Shown: piece by piece, positions 54,129-64,000 of the stretch
How positions within the stretch are numbered: position 1 is the stretch's first letter
Layout: each line of letters begins with the position of its first letter
Assembly: GCA_003988855.1 (NCBI GenBank)
Contig: QYAI01000116.1
Span: 56,337-120,336 of the forward strand
Reading direction: 5' to 3'
From: Arachnopeziza araneosa
Taxonomy: Eukaryota; Ascomycota; Leotiomycetes; Helotiales; Arachnopezizaceae
Length of the DNA: 64,000 bases
Made by a program: the position numbers and the translations under genes
Notes under the pieces: model-generated
Databases searched by the model: none
Told to the model about the DNA's origin: nothing
Seen by the model: the letters and a program-made list of their open reading frames with translations, nothing else

Positions 54129-54764
54129 CTAGTTCCCAGGAACCTGCCCAGCCTCAACCGTGACAGGAACACAGCTAGCATCCGTGCCATGATAGACGAG
54201 CGTCTGGATCGCGCTATTGACATCCCAATTGCAGACGGTAAACGCCTTGGTGAAATCGGTATCGCTAGCCCCGGTCAAGATATTCTCCTCGCCAGCCTCG
54301 AAATCGCCTCCCTTGTACGCACCATAGAAAGCCAAGCCCCCAAACGTCGGCTCCGTCTTGCCGAGGTGGAAAGTGAAGATTGCGTTTGCGGTGGGTTTGT
54401 CGTTGCTCCATTGCAGAAGCGAGTCGTCGCAAAACGCGTTTGAGGTGCAGGCCCCTTGGTTGTAGGCGTAGAGTTGCGTGCCGTAGTGGTTGCCGTCCAG
54501 GGTGAAGTTGGCGCGGGGGGAGGCGGGTGCAGTGCTGCTGGAGTCGGCGATGGCTTGGAGACCGAGGATGCCCGCGGGGTAGTTCACCCAGAAGGGTTGG
54601 AGGGTGTAACTGCTTTGGTCGCCGGCGGTGATGGCGGAGAGGTAGAAGGGTTTGCTGGGGTCGACACCGTAGACTGTGTCGGGAATCTGGGGTTGACGCT
54701 TGGTGGTTGGTGCTGCTGTGGTCAAGGCGGCAATGGAAATGATGGCTGCGGTAGTGAAATGCAT
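54129..54764 (-). CDS. Small secreted protein of unknown function
   Basis: A 211-residue intronless product begins with a strong signal peptide (MHFTTAAIISIAALTTAAP). A Lys-Arg dibasic pair follows directly, suggesting Kex2 processing. The mature part has four visible cysteines (GACTSNAFCDD, CNW and SCVP) and the segment FYLSAITAGDQSSYTLQPFWVNY. The TFHLGKTEPTFGGLAFYG segment suggests a compact beta-rich extracellular protein. The family is not recognised; size, signal and cysteines would suit a cell-wall protein or an effector-like protein, and neither can be shown. The opposite strand is also open (54456-54827), a by-product of GC-rich codon use. Confidence 0.75.
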   Translation of the reverse strand: MHFTTAAIISIAALTTAAPTTKRQPQIPDTVYGVDPSKPFYLSAITAGDQSSYTLQPFWVNYPAGILGLQAIADSSSTAPASPRANFTLDGNHYGTQLYAYNQGACTSNAFCDDSLLQWSNDKPTANAIFTFHLGKTEPTFGGLAFYGAYKGGDFEAGEENILTGASDTDFTKAFTVCNWDVNSAIQTLVYHGTDASCVPVTVEAGQVPGN

Positions 54765-55759
54765 TTTGAAGTTGGAGATAGTTGTAAGAGGTCGAAGATG
54801 TTTTCAGAGGATTATTGGTTGAAGTAGAGATGCTGTTTTGATAACGGAAAGAACGAGTGAGACTTTGATGTTTATGATGATCTCAATTCCCTCAACGACG
54901 AGCGCACTTATATAAAAAAACTCCCCACAACCAACGAACCACCTCTTCTGCACGCAGCGTATATAAAATTTAATAATAGAAGTTTGTGCTCGTTCAATCT
55001 GACCGGCCCTTCGTATCGACCTCGGACGATATAACGTACAATACAACAATACAACGTACAATACAACGTACAATACAACGTACAATACAACGTGGTAGAA
55101 GGTTCGTGCTCACTCGAGAGTATGACGTCGGGACCTGGACGACAGGGATAGGCGCCGCCCAGAATACGAGATACAAACAAGCACGTCGGCTGCGCCACAG
55201 CTGCCTAAAGTGACCCAACGGATAGATGAAAGAGCGGTCAGATGACAAAGGGTATATTTTTATATGTTCAGATGATAAGGACGGAGAAAGTATTGGGATC
55301 ATAGGAAAAGCTCTTTATGGCGCCGCACAAAACCATCTTGAAGTGGCACAGAATTGTGTTGAAGTGGTTCCGGGACCACCGACATTGGCTTTTGGGTATG
55401 GCGGGGGTGGCTTGTGGGTGCTCCCGCTCAGCCCACCTCTGGTGCCGAAGTGGGAGCAAGCATATTTTCCGGCGGCTTAGCGCTTACATGAGTAATATGT
55501 ATGCTATTGTTTACGCTCTTCTCCGAGCTCTCATCTCCAGATTCTTCCAGTTGGCCATTTCGTATTCCGGCAGCTCTCTATCAAATCTGTAGTTCTGGGC
55601 TCAGGATTGTAACCAAGAAGATGATATGAATACAAATATTGAATCGAATAACTAGAACAAATTACCGGTAGTATTTTCTCGTCTCTGAACTCATCATATA
55701 GCCCTGAGTACTTACAGACATGGGTATAGCTATGCACCTCGTATATATCCCCTATTCAA
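54765..55759. other. Intergenic region with a 12-bp minisatellite
   Basis: It holds the promoter of the secreted-protein gene and the 3' flank of the NACHT-ankyrin gene. Open frames across the repeat on the minus strand (54804-55302) are made by the repeat itself and are not genes. Confidence 0.5.
55036..55092 (+). repeat. 12-bp minisatellite, GTACAATACAAC
   Basis: The unit GTACAATACAAC is repeated about four times with one partial AATACAAC unit inserted after the first copy. Confidence 0.85.
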
Positions 55760-58700
55760 CTACACGCTTTCGGTACCTTTCTCCATAATATCAATCGCAT
55801 TTACAACTTTTCCCAATAATCCTCTTCTCAACATGGCCAATCTCTTTGCACGGTCAAAAGAAGATTCCTTGCTGTTTGGCATGTACATCCCAGCAGTCTC
55901 CACCATCACGCACCGAAGGCCCGACCAAGGACGTATCTCCACTTCTTTTCCATTGTCTGTGGAAAACTCAAGACGAGGCTGCTCAGTATAGCGCTCGACC
56001 AGAAGCCAGCGGACAATTTCGGGAAATTTTTGTGCAGCGTCGATAGCGCTCAATCGTTTACCGGCTTTGGCGCTGCATATTTTGGCTCCGACTCGTATCA
56101 GATACTTCACCACTGACAACCGTCTGCAAGAACAGGCTGCAAGTAGTGCAGTTCCGTATTGGCCTTGATCAAGTTCCACATTTGCTCCTGCCCTAACGAA
56201 AAGCTCGACAATAGCTTCCTGTCCATCCACTGCTGCATCGCCCAGAACGCTCCCGTTTCTCCAAGTCGTAGCTCGTAACTCTTCTTGGATAGCGTCCGAA
56301 GGAGCGCGCCTGAGGAAGAGTCGAACCATACTCTTACAACAAGTGCCCCATATCTGAACAGTTTGTGAAAGCGCCCCCTTAAGCTTGGTGAAATCGAGGT
56401 CAGAGTGGAGAATAAGCGATGGGAATCCAGGGAATTCTTGATGTTTCCATAATGCCATCGTTGCAGAAATGCTATTCTTATGACTTTCAGCGTATGGACT
56501 GCATCCTTGTCCGAGAAGATATGAGAACACTCTGGGGCCGCCACGGGTGGCGTAATGCATCAAAGTCCAACCAAAGCTGTCTGTCACTTCGAGATTATGC
56601 TTCGGGAGCAAATTCAAAACCTGGATGTGGTTACGAGCTGCAGCTCCCATGGCCGGTGTACAGCTGTTGTGATCCCGATGGAACTGATTGGCCCCGCTTT
56701 CCAACAGAGTGCGAGCTATTGAAACAAAGCCGCGCTTACATGCAAGGCTCAAAGGAGTATCTCCCAGTTCATTACAGGCTTCGATGTTGGCGCCATAGCG
56801 GAGAAGCATCTCCGTTAATTCGAGTGTATCGATGAAAACAGCGAGATGCAGTGGCGTACCACCAGGGAATGCGGGTCCAGAGGGATTCAGGAATTCTTTT
56901 GCATCGGACGACTTCAAATCAGCATCACAAACCGAAGCTAGTTTTACAATGGGCATCTTCCGATTCTCGTACGCTTTGTTTGATTGAATCTCCTCTGACT
57001 TGGTACGAAGGTTGAGTGAGTTCAGAGACTTTGTATCTTCACTCAGGCAACGCTCTTTCCAATACTCCAACAACACTTCTAGTGCAATCGCATTTTGGAA
57101 CACCACAGCGACATGTACTGGAGTAATTGAACTTTGAGATGCCTGAAGTACGGCGGATGGGTGTTTGTCTAAGATTAGCTTGAGAATATCGGCGTGTTCT
57201 GGTCTGATGCACGCCATATGAATTGCGGAGTATCCAGGCCTATTGGCTTCGGCGCAAATCAAGCCTGTCACTGAGCAATCCAATCCGAGAAGATAACGAG
57301 CAATATCGCGCCGACCCACCATAAGAGCGTATAGCAATGGCGTACAGCCACATTTGAATGTCGTATGAATGCTCAGCCCTGCTTGGACTAAACCTTTACA
57401 GATTTTAAGATTCCCCGCCTTGATGGCATACTGAAGCTCGCCTGAGGTCTTAGAGCTACACGTGCCAAATTCTACAGCAAATTGCTGGTCTTTAGTACTC
57501 ACAATAGCGGAGTCAGTTGGTGATCCAGCCCGTGTCCTTACAACTATCCAAAGGGTGATTAGCACAAAACATGACCTTATATATGGTAAAAGGTCAAGAA
57601 CCTCCGGAGTGGAACTTACTACTCTGTGCTTCATACTCTTCAAGAATGTCAAAGATATCTTGGCGACCCAACTCCAATGCTTGAAGTTGTGGCGTCATCC
57701 CAGAGCTGTTGGGAGATAGAATGCAATTACGCTTTAGAAGTTCTTGGACAACATCCAGGTGACCGAAAGACACAGCAATATTTATTAGTCGCGTGCCCGA
57801 CTTTGCTACAATTGCGTCGATATCAATTTTTTGCGTGTCCAAAAGAATTTGAACACTCTTTATCTGTCCAAAACGGGCCGCGTATCCCAAAGCGGACATC
57901 TCGCTAGCGCCTTGGTAGTCGAGAACATTTACCAAGGAATTTTGCGCAATAAAATTAATAACTCCATAATGATTGTGTGCAATTGCCACATGCAATATAT
58001 TCAAACCTTGGACGGTTATGCAAGAGTTCCAGTCGATGCCAGAATCAAGTAATTGTTCAATGATAGAGGTATGGCCTCCTTCAGCCGCATAATGAACCGC
58101 CTCCCACTCTTCAGAGTCTTTAAGCCTGACATCAGCTCCGCGATCTGTTAACATCTGAAAATGGTCTTGTTTTCCAGCTTTCGCAGCAAGCATCAATGGT
58201 GTCTGGGTAAGTTTACTACTCGCACGGAGGTTTGGATGCATTCCAGAATCTAGCAGCGCTCCCAATATTTCAGGGGAGCTTATGGACTCCTTCATACATG
58301 CTATATGAATTAAATAATAGCCGACAGAATCGGGTTCTGTAAGGCAGCGCTTCGACCGTTTTAGGACTCTTTTGAATATTTCTATTGGCGTCTTCGAAAC
58401 GCAAATCACGTTAACTGCTGACCAAACGCGGTTTTCAAAGGTCCCTTTATTGCACAAATCGACATCTACCCCCTTGTCGAGCAGAAGATTGGCCAGATCC
58501 GAGGCATTTGGTGTAGCCAAACACCAGTTAAGAGTTCTAACTCGGGGGCCACCATTGTTGCCTGCAATTTCGATAAATTCTTCCAGTAGCTTTACGTCCG
58601 TGGTGGATTCAATCACCATTTTGCAGAAGACTTGGGTCATTTGCCAAGCCCAGACTAGTCTTTCATCATCATCAATTTTGAGTGGATTGGCCCCTGGATT

Positions 58701-61700
58701 ACGTTGCGTGATCGGTTTTCGAAGCCGTATATATTGTGAGATCAAGTAAACAAGGTAGCATGTCCCATCTTTAAGCCGTAGGTGAACATCTGCACCTCTT
58801 GCAATGAGAGATTTCGCCCTTGAAGTGTCTGTGACTCGTAGAGAGGAATCATTGAATCCGGCAGAGAGATCGAATGCCTCATGTAAAGGGGTGAGTCCCT
58901 TTGTAGTGCTTGAGTTTACAGATTCTTTTGTGGCGAAAATGTCGAGGAGCGAGTCACGCAAGCCGATGTCAAGCGATGGCCACAGTCGGACAAGTGTATG
59001 AAGAGGCGTTTCTCCGTTCATTGCTTTCGATATGGGATCAACTCCGGAGTCAATGAGCATGCGCACAAGCTCAAATGTAACTCCAGTCGATATAAAATGC
59101 AGCGCTGTGCGTCCGTCCTCAGTTTTTTCGGTAAGATCAATACCTTTCGATTGAAGTAGGGTTAAAAGGGCAATCGTGTTCATTTTTACAGCGTAGTGAA
59201 CAAGGCTAAGTCCTGTTGGACAGAATTGATGAACATAAGAGCTGTGGGAGACTAGGAGCTGGCATGTTGCAGTCTGGTATTCTCGAGCCGCGACCATAAC
59301 TGGGGTCAAATCATCGTCATCTGCAATGGCAAGGCCATGAGTATTGTTCTCACAGCGTGCCAGTAAAAGAGGAATGGCACCGTTGATAGTCGCAGCATCG
59401 TGCCACGGCGTTCTCCCATCTGAGTCTACCGCATTCACGTTCGCGCCTTGGTCGAGTAGGAATGAGATACATTGTTCATATCTTTCGCTCGGATCACCGT
59501 ATATTGCAAGGTGTAAAGGCGTATTATTGTCCTTGTCAGTCGAATTTACATCGACTCCAAGGGATAATAATAATCGTATTGCACCAACAGAATTCCTTTC
59601 CGCCGCATCATGCAAGAATGTTGAACCCGAACTTTTGTCTTTGAGCAGAACGTCCAGTCTTCTATCTTTAAGCAACTCTTCCATTACTTGGGTTTGGTCA
59701 AATCGCACTGCTGAGCGAAATAGATCAATCAAGTCCTCCATTCCCGTATCGGATAATCCTGCTGAATGAGAGCTGATCAGATCAAATCCACTAGCGCTGT
59801 TTAACTTGAGCGCAGCATGTAACCTAATAGAATGGTCTTGATCGGCTTCCTTCAACGCACAAATGAGTGCTTCAATGAATTGACTTTCGACCAGCACTTC
59901 TTCCAGCACGCTGTCCAAATCATCCAGCAATTGCTTCTCAACTCGTGCTCCTGCGGCAATTACTTTCACCAAAGGATGATCTGCACCTTGGCCAATATCA
60001 GAGTACAAAGCCAGGTTGCAGCAAGAAAACTCTCCTCCAAACATATCTCGATACAAAATGTTACAGTCAGCGCCACTACCAATGAGCATTTTGAGTACCT
60101 GCATTCGGCTTGGAACTCCAAAATCATACTGAAATGGAACTTGAAGAGAAGACCATTTCGAACCAGATAGTGATTCGGAAAGCCGTAAAATTCCTAACAG
60201 GGTGCAGTGCAGAGGTGTTCCCACATTGCTCCTTTCGTCTACATTGGAACCAGAATCAATGAGCCATCGACTGATCTCGACTAGACCTAGAGCCGAAGTC
60301 ATGTGAAGTGGTTTTAGTCCCCCGGCACAGACGTAACGTGTAGAAATCTCAAAATGAGAGTCATCGGATATCCGGAGGGAACGATGATAATAGAGAAAAT
60401 CGCGAGCCCACGATAGAAAGCGTGCAGTTGCCGAAGGGTCAAAGAGAAATCTAGCAAGCGCCAAGATGCGAGGATCTTCCCAACTATTTCGAGCGTAGTC
60501 CACCCAATACTTCACAGCATGTCGACGGAGGGGATACTGATTGAATTGATGCTCATCCCACTCATCAATATCATCGATGAGGGTTCGACGGTAGCAGTCA
60601 AGGGTGATATAATTTAGACATGTAATTGCAAGTTGTGGAAAGACGAAAGCTTTCAATTGCGAGTAGCGAGAATAAGGGGAGTTGGCATGAGGGTCTAGCG
60701 CGAAGAGGAATTCTTTGACCGTGAAGTGAGCCAATTCCAATATTTCCCCATTTGCTGAACGGCGTATCAAGCTGCTGCAGTGCATTAAGATGTCCTCTTC
60801 ATCGTAGAAAGCTTCCTGATCAATGGATTTATCGCCATCCATGATGGATATCGCATGGCAGAGGGCGGTCGCGGGAACAACTTCAATGGGGCTAACGATC
60901 CATTGTAACGTATTCTGCACCATTCTTTGTATACTTTCACCGTTTTGGTTGACACGCTCTAAAATCCGTTCGTATGTCGCATTCAAGCCTGGAGGTAGCG
61001 AGGCAAGGGCCTTCCGTTTCTCCGCGTCATTTGGTAGTGAACATATATAATCCAGCTGGCAAGTCACCCATCGAAACCTAACAAGAAGTTAGTCAATCAA
61101 CCTGTTCGGTGCTCTTCTCCTGAAGAGTTGAGATTGAAAACTCACATTCCATCTGCTCTTTCGACCAAAGTCTTCATCATATGCTCTTTCAAACTAGTAC
61201 TTCTAATCCTTAGCCTCTCTCGTCCATGCTTTTGCTGACGTGCTTCCATTTCTGCAGCAACATATAGTCGCAAGTCTTCGCTTTGAGCGGCGATCTCCAT
61301 GTGGTTAAAATCTGCAGTCAAGTGCTCGCGAATTTCGCCATCGTCTCTACTGAGAAACAAAGCTCGAGTGTTGCTAGCCTTACCAGAAGTGAGTTCAACA
61401 AGTAATTCCACGACGTTGGAAGTATGCGCTCCACACTCATCAAGACCATCAACGATAATAGAAACATCGTCGAAGCAAAATGTCATTTCGCGGATTTTTG
61501 CGCTCAGAGTTTGAGGATCTGGGATCATCGAAGGTTTATCGCTAGGATGGCATGCACAATAGAGCTCATCCAGCTTTGAGAATGCATCTTCACTTTGCCG
61601 TGCTAGCTGACTTGCCAATGACCCTAGGACGTTGAAAGGGCTTTGCTTTTCTGTGTCCTGGTAATCGCAGTAGAAATATGCAACTGCCCGATCTTCACTA

Positions 61701-62482
61701 CTTTCTTTCATCGTCTCCTCGATGATTGAGGCGGCAATCACAGTTTTTCCGGCGCCTGGAATCCCTGATAGCCATAATTTGGAGTTCTGGGTAAGAAGCC
61801 ACTCCCGAAAAATAAGACTTTCTGTCACCCAGAGCCCTGTGAGCGGATGGCGTAGCTTTAAGTTCAGCGTGTGGTTCGACCCAGGATCGATTTTGCCGAA
61901 AAAAGCAAGAACATCTTTTCGATAGTTGTCCATACGAATATGATCTTCCATCGCCCATCTCTCGTTTTGCTTGTCTTTCAAACCCTGTATCTCAGCGGAC
62001 AAATCATCTTGTCTTGACAGGGTTCTCAATACTGTGGCCAAAGTGTCCCCAGAAAGAGCCACATTGATGGCAGCTTTGTGTTTTTCGATCTCGACGAGCA
62101 ACTCTTTAGTATCAGAAACCGAAAAAGGCCATTTCAAATGCTTTAAGGCTTGCTTCATCTTTTGATGTTCCCCATCTTCTGGTTGATGCTTATCGAGCTT
62201 TTGTTGTATCTTGGTGAGGGTTGTCAGGCAAGAACTGATGTGGTGGAGCCGAAACTCGGCCAAGTTTGATAAGTTTTGCCCACCAGCCTGGTCTTCAAGC
62301 TCGAGCAAAACAAGACTTAAGCCATGAAGAAGGGAAGAAAGGTCTCGGACTCCTATGGCAAGGTCGTTGATCTCCTTTGCAGCATGCTTGACAGACTTCG
62401 CGTATCGGTAAGTTCGGGTGAATACTGTGTCAGCCAATGATACCAATCCAGCAATACTTGCAGCAACAGAAATTCCGTCCAT
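55760..62482 (-). CDS. Giant NACHT-ankyrin repeat protein (fungal NLR-like)
   Basis: Three exons, 62482-61146, 61077-57620 and 57543-55760, with introns of 68 and 76 nt, join in phase to 2192 residues. An N-terminal helical domain (about 1-180, MDGISVAASIAGLVSLADTV) is of the kind found at the front of fungal STAND proteins. The NACHT NTPase has Walker A GIPGAGKT (240-247) and Walker B SIIVDGLDE (341-349). After the NTPase a helical segment (ALASLPPGLNATYERIL) leads to more than twenty ankyrin repeats, such as NTPLHLAIYGD, GRTALHFIS, GGTPLHLAVF and DTPLSLACKRG, to near the end. Such proteins act in non-self recognition or programmed cell death in fungi. Both nucleotide motifs are intact, so the gene looks functional. 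Confidence 0.92.
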
Positions 62483-63544
62483 TCTAGCTAACAGGTGTTC
62501 CAGAAAGATGAATCAGCCGGGATGAACAGCGAAAGGTATCATTTGCCATCAACAATCTTGCATATTTGAGAGCCGCAACAGTGGTGGATCTCTGTGGTGC
62601 AGGGTCGCAATTTTAGAGTCAGGTTGATTACGACGTTCTGATCGTGAGACTCTCACGTTGAGTCGCTATACAGCATCCAGTAATGGTAGGGCAGCCGCTT
62701 GAAAATATGTAGTCGGAGACAAACAAATTCCCCCTCAAGACGAGGCCAGCCATAGGTAGCGTGAGCTGGATGTTTTCCATTGTTGTACACCGAAGCTGTG
62801 GTCAGGGTGCTGCGCCTCCCGTGGGGCTGAAGCCTAGGCAGCTTGGGGGGGCTGAGTTCCGCTCTAAATAGGGGTAGTTCATGGCGTGTTTGAAATCTTT
62901 TAAACCAACGGACCAAGTCGTTGATCACATTAGAAAATTGAAGACAGATGTTCTCTTTCGAATTATGTTGAATGTTTGATAAGTGACAATTGAAAGTGTT
63001 CTGAGCATGAGCCACGACGTATCGCAGCGTAGGACAATGATACTTTATGGCGTGTGCGCGAGGGTGTGCTGACTGAACAGGACAGGACAGGTCTAGGCAA
63101 TGGAGGGGAGACTGCGGCCTTTGTCTTTTAGCAGATGGTTGAGTGCACGTGACCAAATCAGTGCTTTTTAATAGAACAAAACCATCGGGGACAAAAATTA
63201 ATGCTACTTGTTACATCCCAGGTACCTACCAAGTACCTACCTAGGGAGAGTTATTGTAGGCATGAGAGAGCAGTGACATATCACGTGCATTATCCCTCAC
63301 CCCAATTCGTAGCTGCTGCCGTTGCCGCTCAACTTACCGCTGCCTTGGCCATGTTCGACATTTGATCTTGCGCTGAACGTTCGTCCTCAAGCCTAGGAGC
63401 ATGAAACCGGGGATAAACGCACGTCTCTAGATGGATGATAGTGCACGCACCGGGATTGATCTTGCGTGGCCTCCTATTCGTCTCGTTGTTGTCGGCTGAA
63501 ACAAAACCAACATCCCATTCCCACACCTTCTCAGGAAAGGAGAC
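62483..63544. other. Upstream region of the NACHT-ankyrin gene
   Basis: It contains the promoter of the NLR-like gene. A minus-strand frame at 62653-63156 lacks domain signs and is not called. A TACCTACCAAGTACCTACC stretch lies at about 63222-63244, and CACGTG-type motifs occur at 63145-63150 and 63282-63287. Confidence 0.45.
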
Positions 63545-63749
63545 TGTCGGTTCACGATAAACCTAGGTTATTCGTATTGGCCGGTTTACCCTGGATACTG
63601 GACTCCTCACGTTGTGGAAAGGTCTGTATCGGTAGGTTAAGTTAGCTTGTATTAGAAAGAAGGATGAAGGCAGCTAGAGAACTCTTATAAAGTTCTGGCT
63701 GCCTGACTAACTAGGCTCTCATGCGTGGCACGTGATTATTGTACCAACA
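63545..63749 (+). mobile_element. Second, diverged copy of the solo LTR
   Basis: The 205-bp unit starts TGTCGGT and ends ACCAACA, as does the copy at 6071-6273, and shares GACTCCTCAC, GCTTGTATTA, AGAAGGAT, AAGGCAGCT and GGCACGTGATT in the same order. No flanking duplication is visible (GAGAC on the left, CTAGA on the right), so this copy is older or has been rearranged. No internal element sequence is seen. Confidence 0.82.
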
Positions 63750-64000
63750 CTAGAGCTACTTTAAAAGAGGCTTTAAAGCGCTCCGAAGCTAGTCTCTTGA
63801 ATCCTTCTTTTCTCTGTACCTATATCTATATTTCTACATTAATTCAAGTCCTGTAATTAGCCTATTTTCTTGCTCTGAAGTTTTACTGAAAGCTTCGAGG
63901 TTATGTAACGGCACGAACACGGATGTGGCTAGTCAAGAGGCATATGGGAGTGCGTTGATAGTCTGAGTACATTCGGTTCATAGGCTAGCTACGAAGGAAA
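63750..64000. other. Right edge, no gene seen
   Basis: The final bases hold no coding frame or motif that I can support. Confidence 0.5.

Noticed and set aside
54456..54827. 123-codon plus-strand frame opposite the small secreted protein
   Set aside because: It is a Gly/Val-rich antisense shadow of a signal-peptide-bearing gene.
54804..55302. Minus-strand frames across the 12-bp minisatellite
   Set aside because: Their repeated VVLYVVLY-type sequence is made by the repeat; no gene is implied.
62653..63156. 167-codon minus-strand frame upstream of the NACHT-ankyrin gene
   Set aside because: Low-information His/Pro/Arg-rich sequence, no domain and no plausible start context.
6071..63749. The two LTR copies as ends of one 57-kb element carrying the cluster
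   Set aside because: Each copy is a complete LTR, only one has a target-site duplication, they are clearly diverged and no retroelement genes lie between them; independent insertions are simpler.
1..64000. tRNA, rRNA and CRISPR features
   Set aside because: No convincing tRNA arm pattern, rRNA sequence or regularly spaced repeats were seen by eye; a tRNAscan or Infernal run would be needed to exclude small RNAs.

Overview
The window comes from the genome of a filamentous ascomycete (Pezizomycotina). The evidence is many short introns (about 46-141 nt) with GT..AG ends, a Zn2Cys6 regulator, HET and NACHT-ankyrin genes, solo LTRs, and a fungal PKS-NRPS secondary-metabolite cluster. The gene mix would suit a leotiomycete, but that placement is a guess. 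No tRNA or rRNA gene was recognised. Spliced models were built by eye; exon phases close exactly in every multi-exon model except the first gene, where one intron stays unresolved.

Layout. 1-9.7 kb is sparse: a secreted protein (1062-2066), a prolyl 4-hydroxylase-like protein (4530-5682), a 203-bp solo LTR with target-site duplication (6071-6273) and an FMP52-like Rossmann protein (6457-7200). From 9.7 to 43.7 kb lies a biosynthetic cluster. It holds a Zn2Cys6 regulator (9714-11372), an SDR (11716-12801), a secreted BBE-type FAD oxidase (13818-15548), P450 no. 1 (16564-18330), a Baeyer-Villiger-type monooxygenase (18640-20701) and an alpha/beta-hydrolase-fold protein (21628-22926). The core is a 4095-residue hybrid PKS-NRPS (23268-35913). 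After it come P450 no. 2 (36766-38488), a small calycin-like protein (38835-39511), a lipocalin-like Diels-Alderase (39655-40890), a trans-enoyl reductase (41254-42433) and a RidA-family protein (43199-43660). Beyond the cluster are a fasciclin protein, a large membrane protein, a HET-domain gene, a decayed ankyrin/STAND-type pseudogene, a small secreted protein, a 2192-residue NACHT-ankyrin gene (55760-62482) and a second copy of the same LTR (63545-63749).

How the cluster should work (inference). The synthase (KS-AT-DH-MT-degenerate ER-KR-ACP-C-A-PCP-R) builds a reduced, methylated polyketide with help from the trans-ER, joins it to an amino acid and releases it, probably as an aldehyde because the terminal reductase keeps its Tyr/Lys pair. 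The hydrolase-fold protein would promote pyrrolinone formation and the lipocalin-like enzyme the Diels-Alder step. Two P450s, the Baeyer-Villiger-type enzyme and the BBE oxidase would tailor the product. PKS-NRPS, trans-ER, hydrolase, Diels-Alderase, BVMO and two P450s together resemble cytochalasan (ccs-type) clusters. The extra small calycin protein next to the Diels-Alderase recalls GKK1032/hirsutellone-type pathways. This mixed signature is the most interesting feature of the window. Three divergent gene pairs share promoters that contain related CCGA/TCGG elements, which suggests one Zn2Cys6 regulon.
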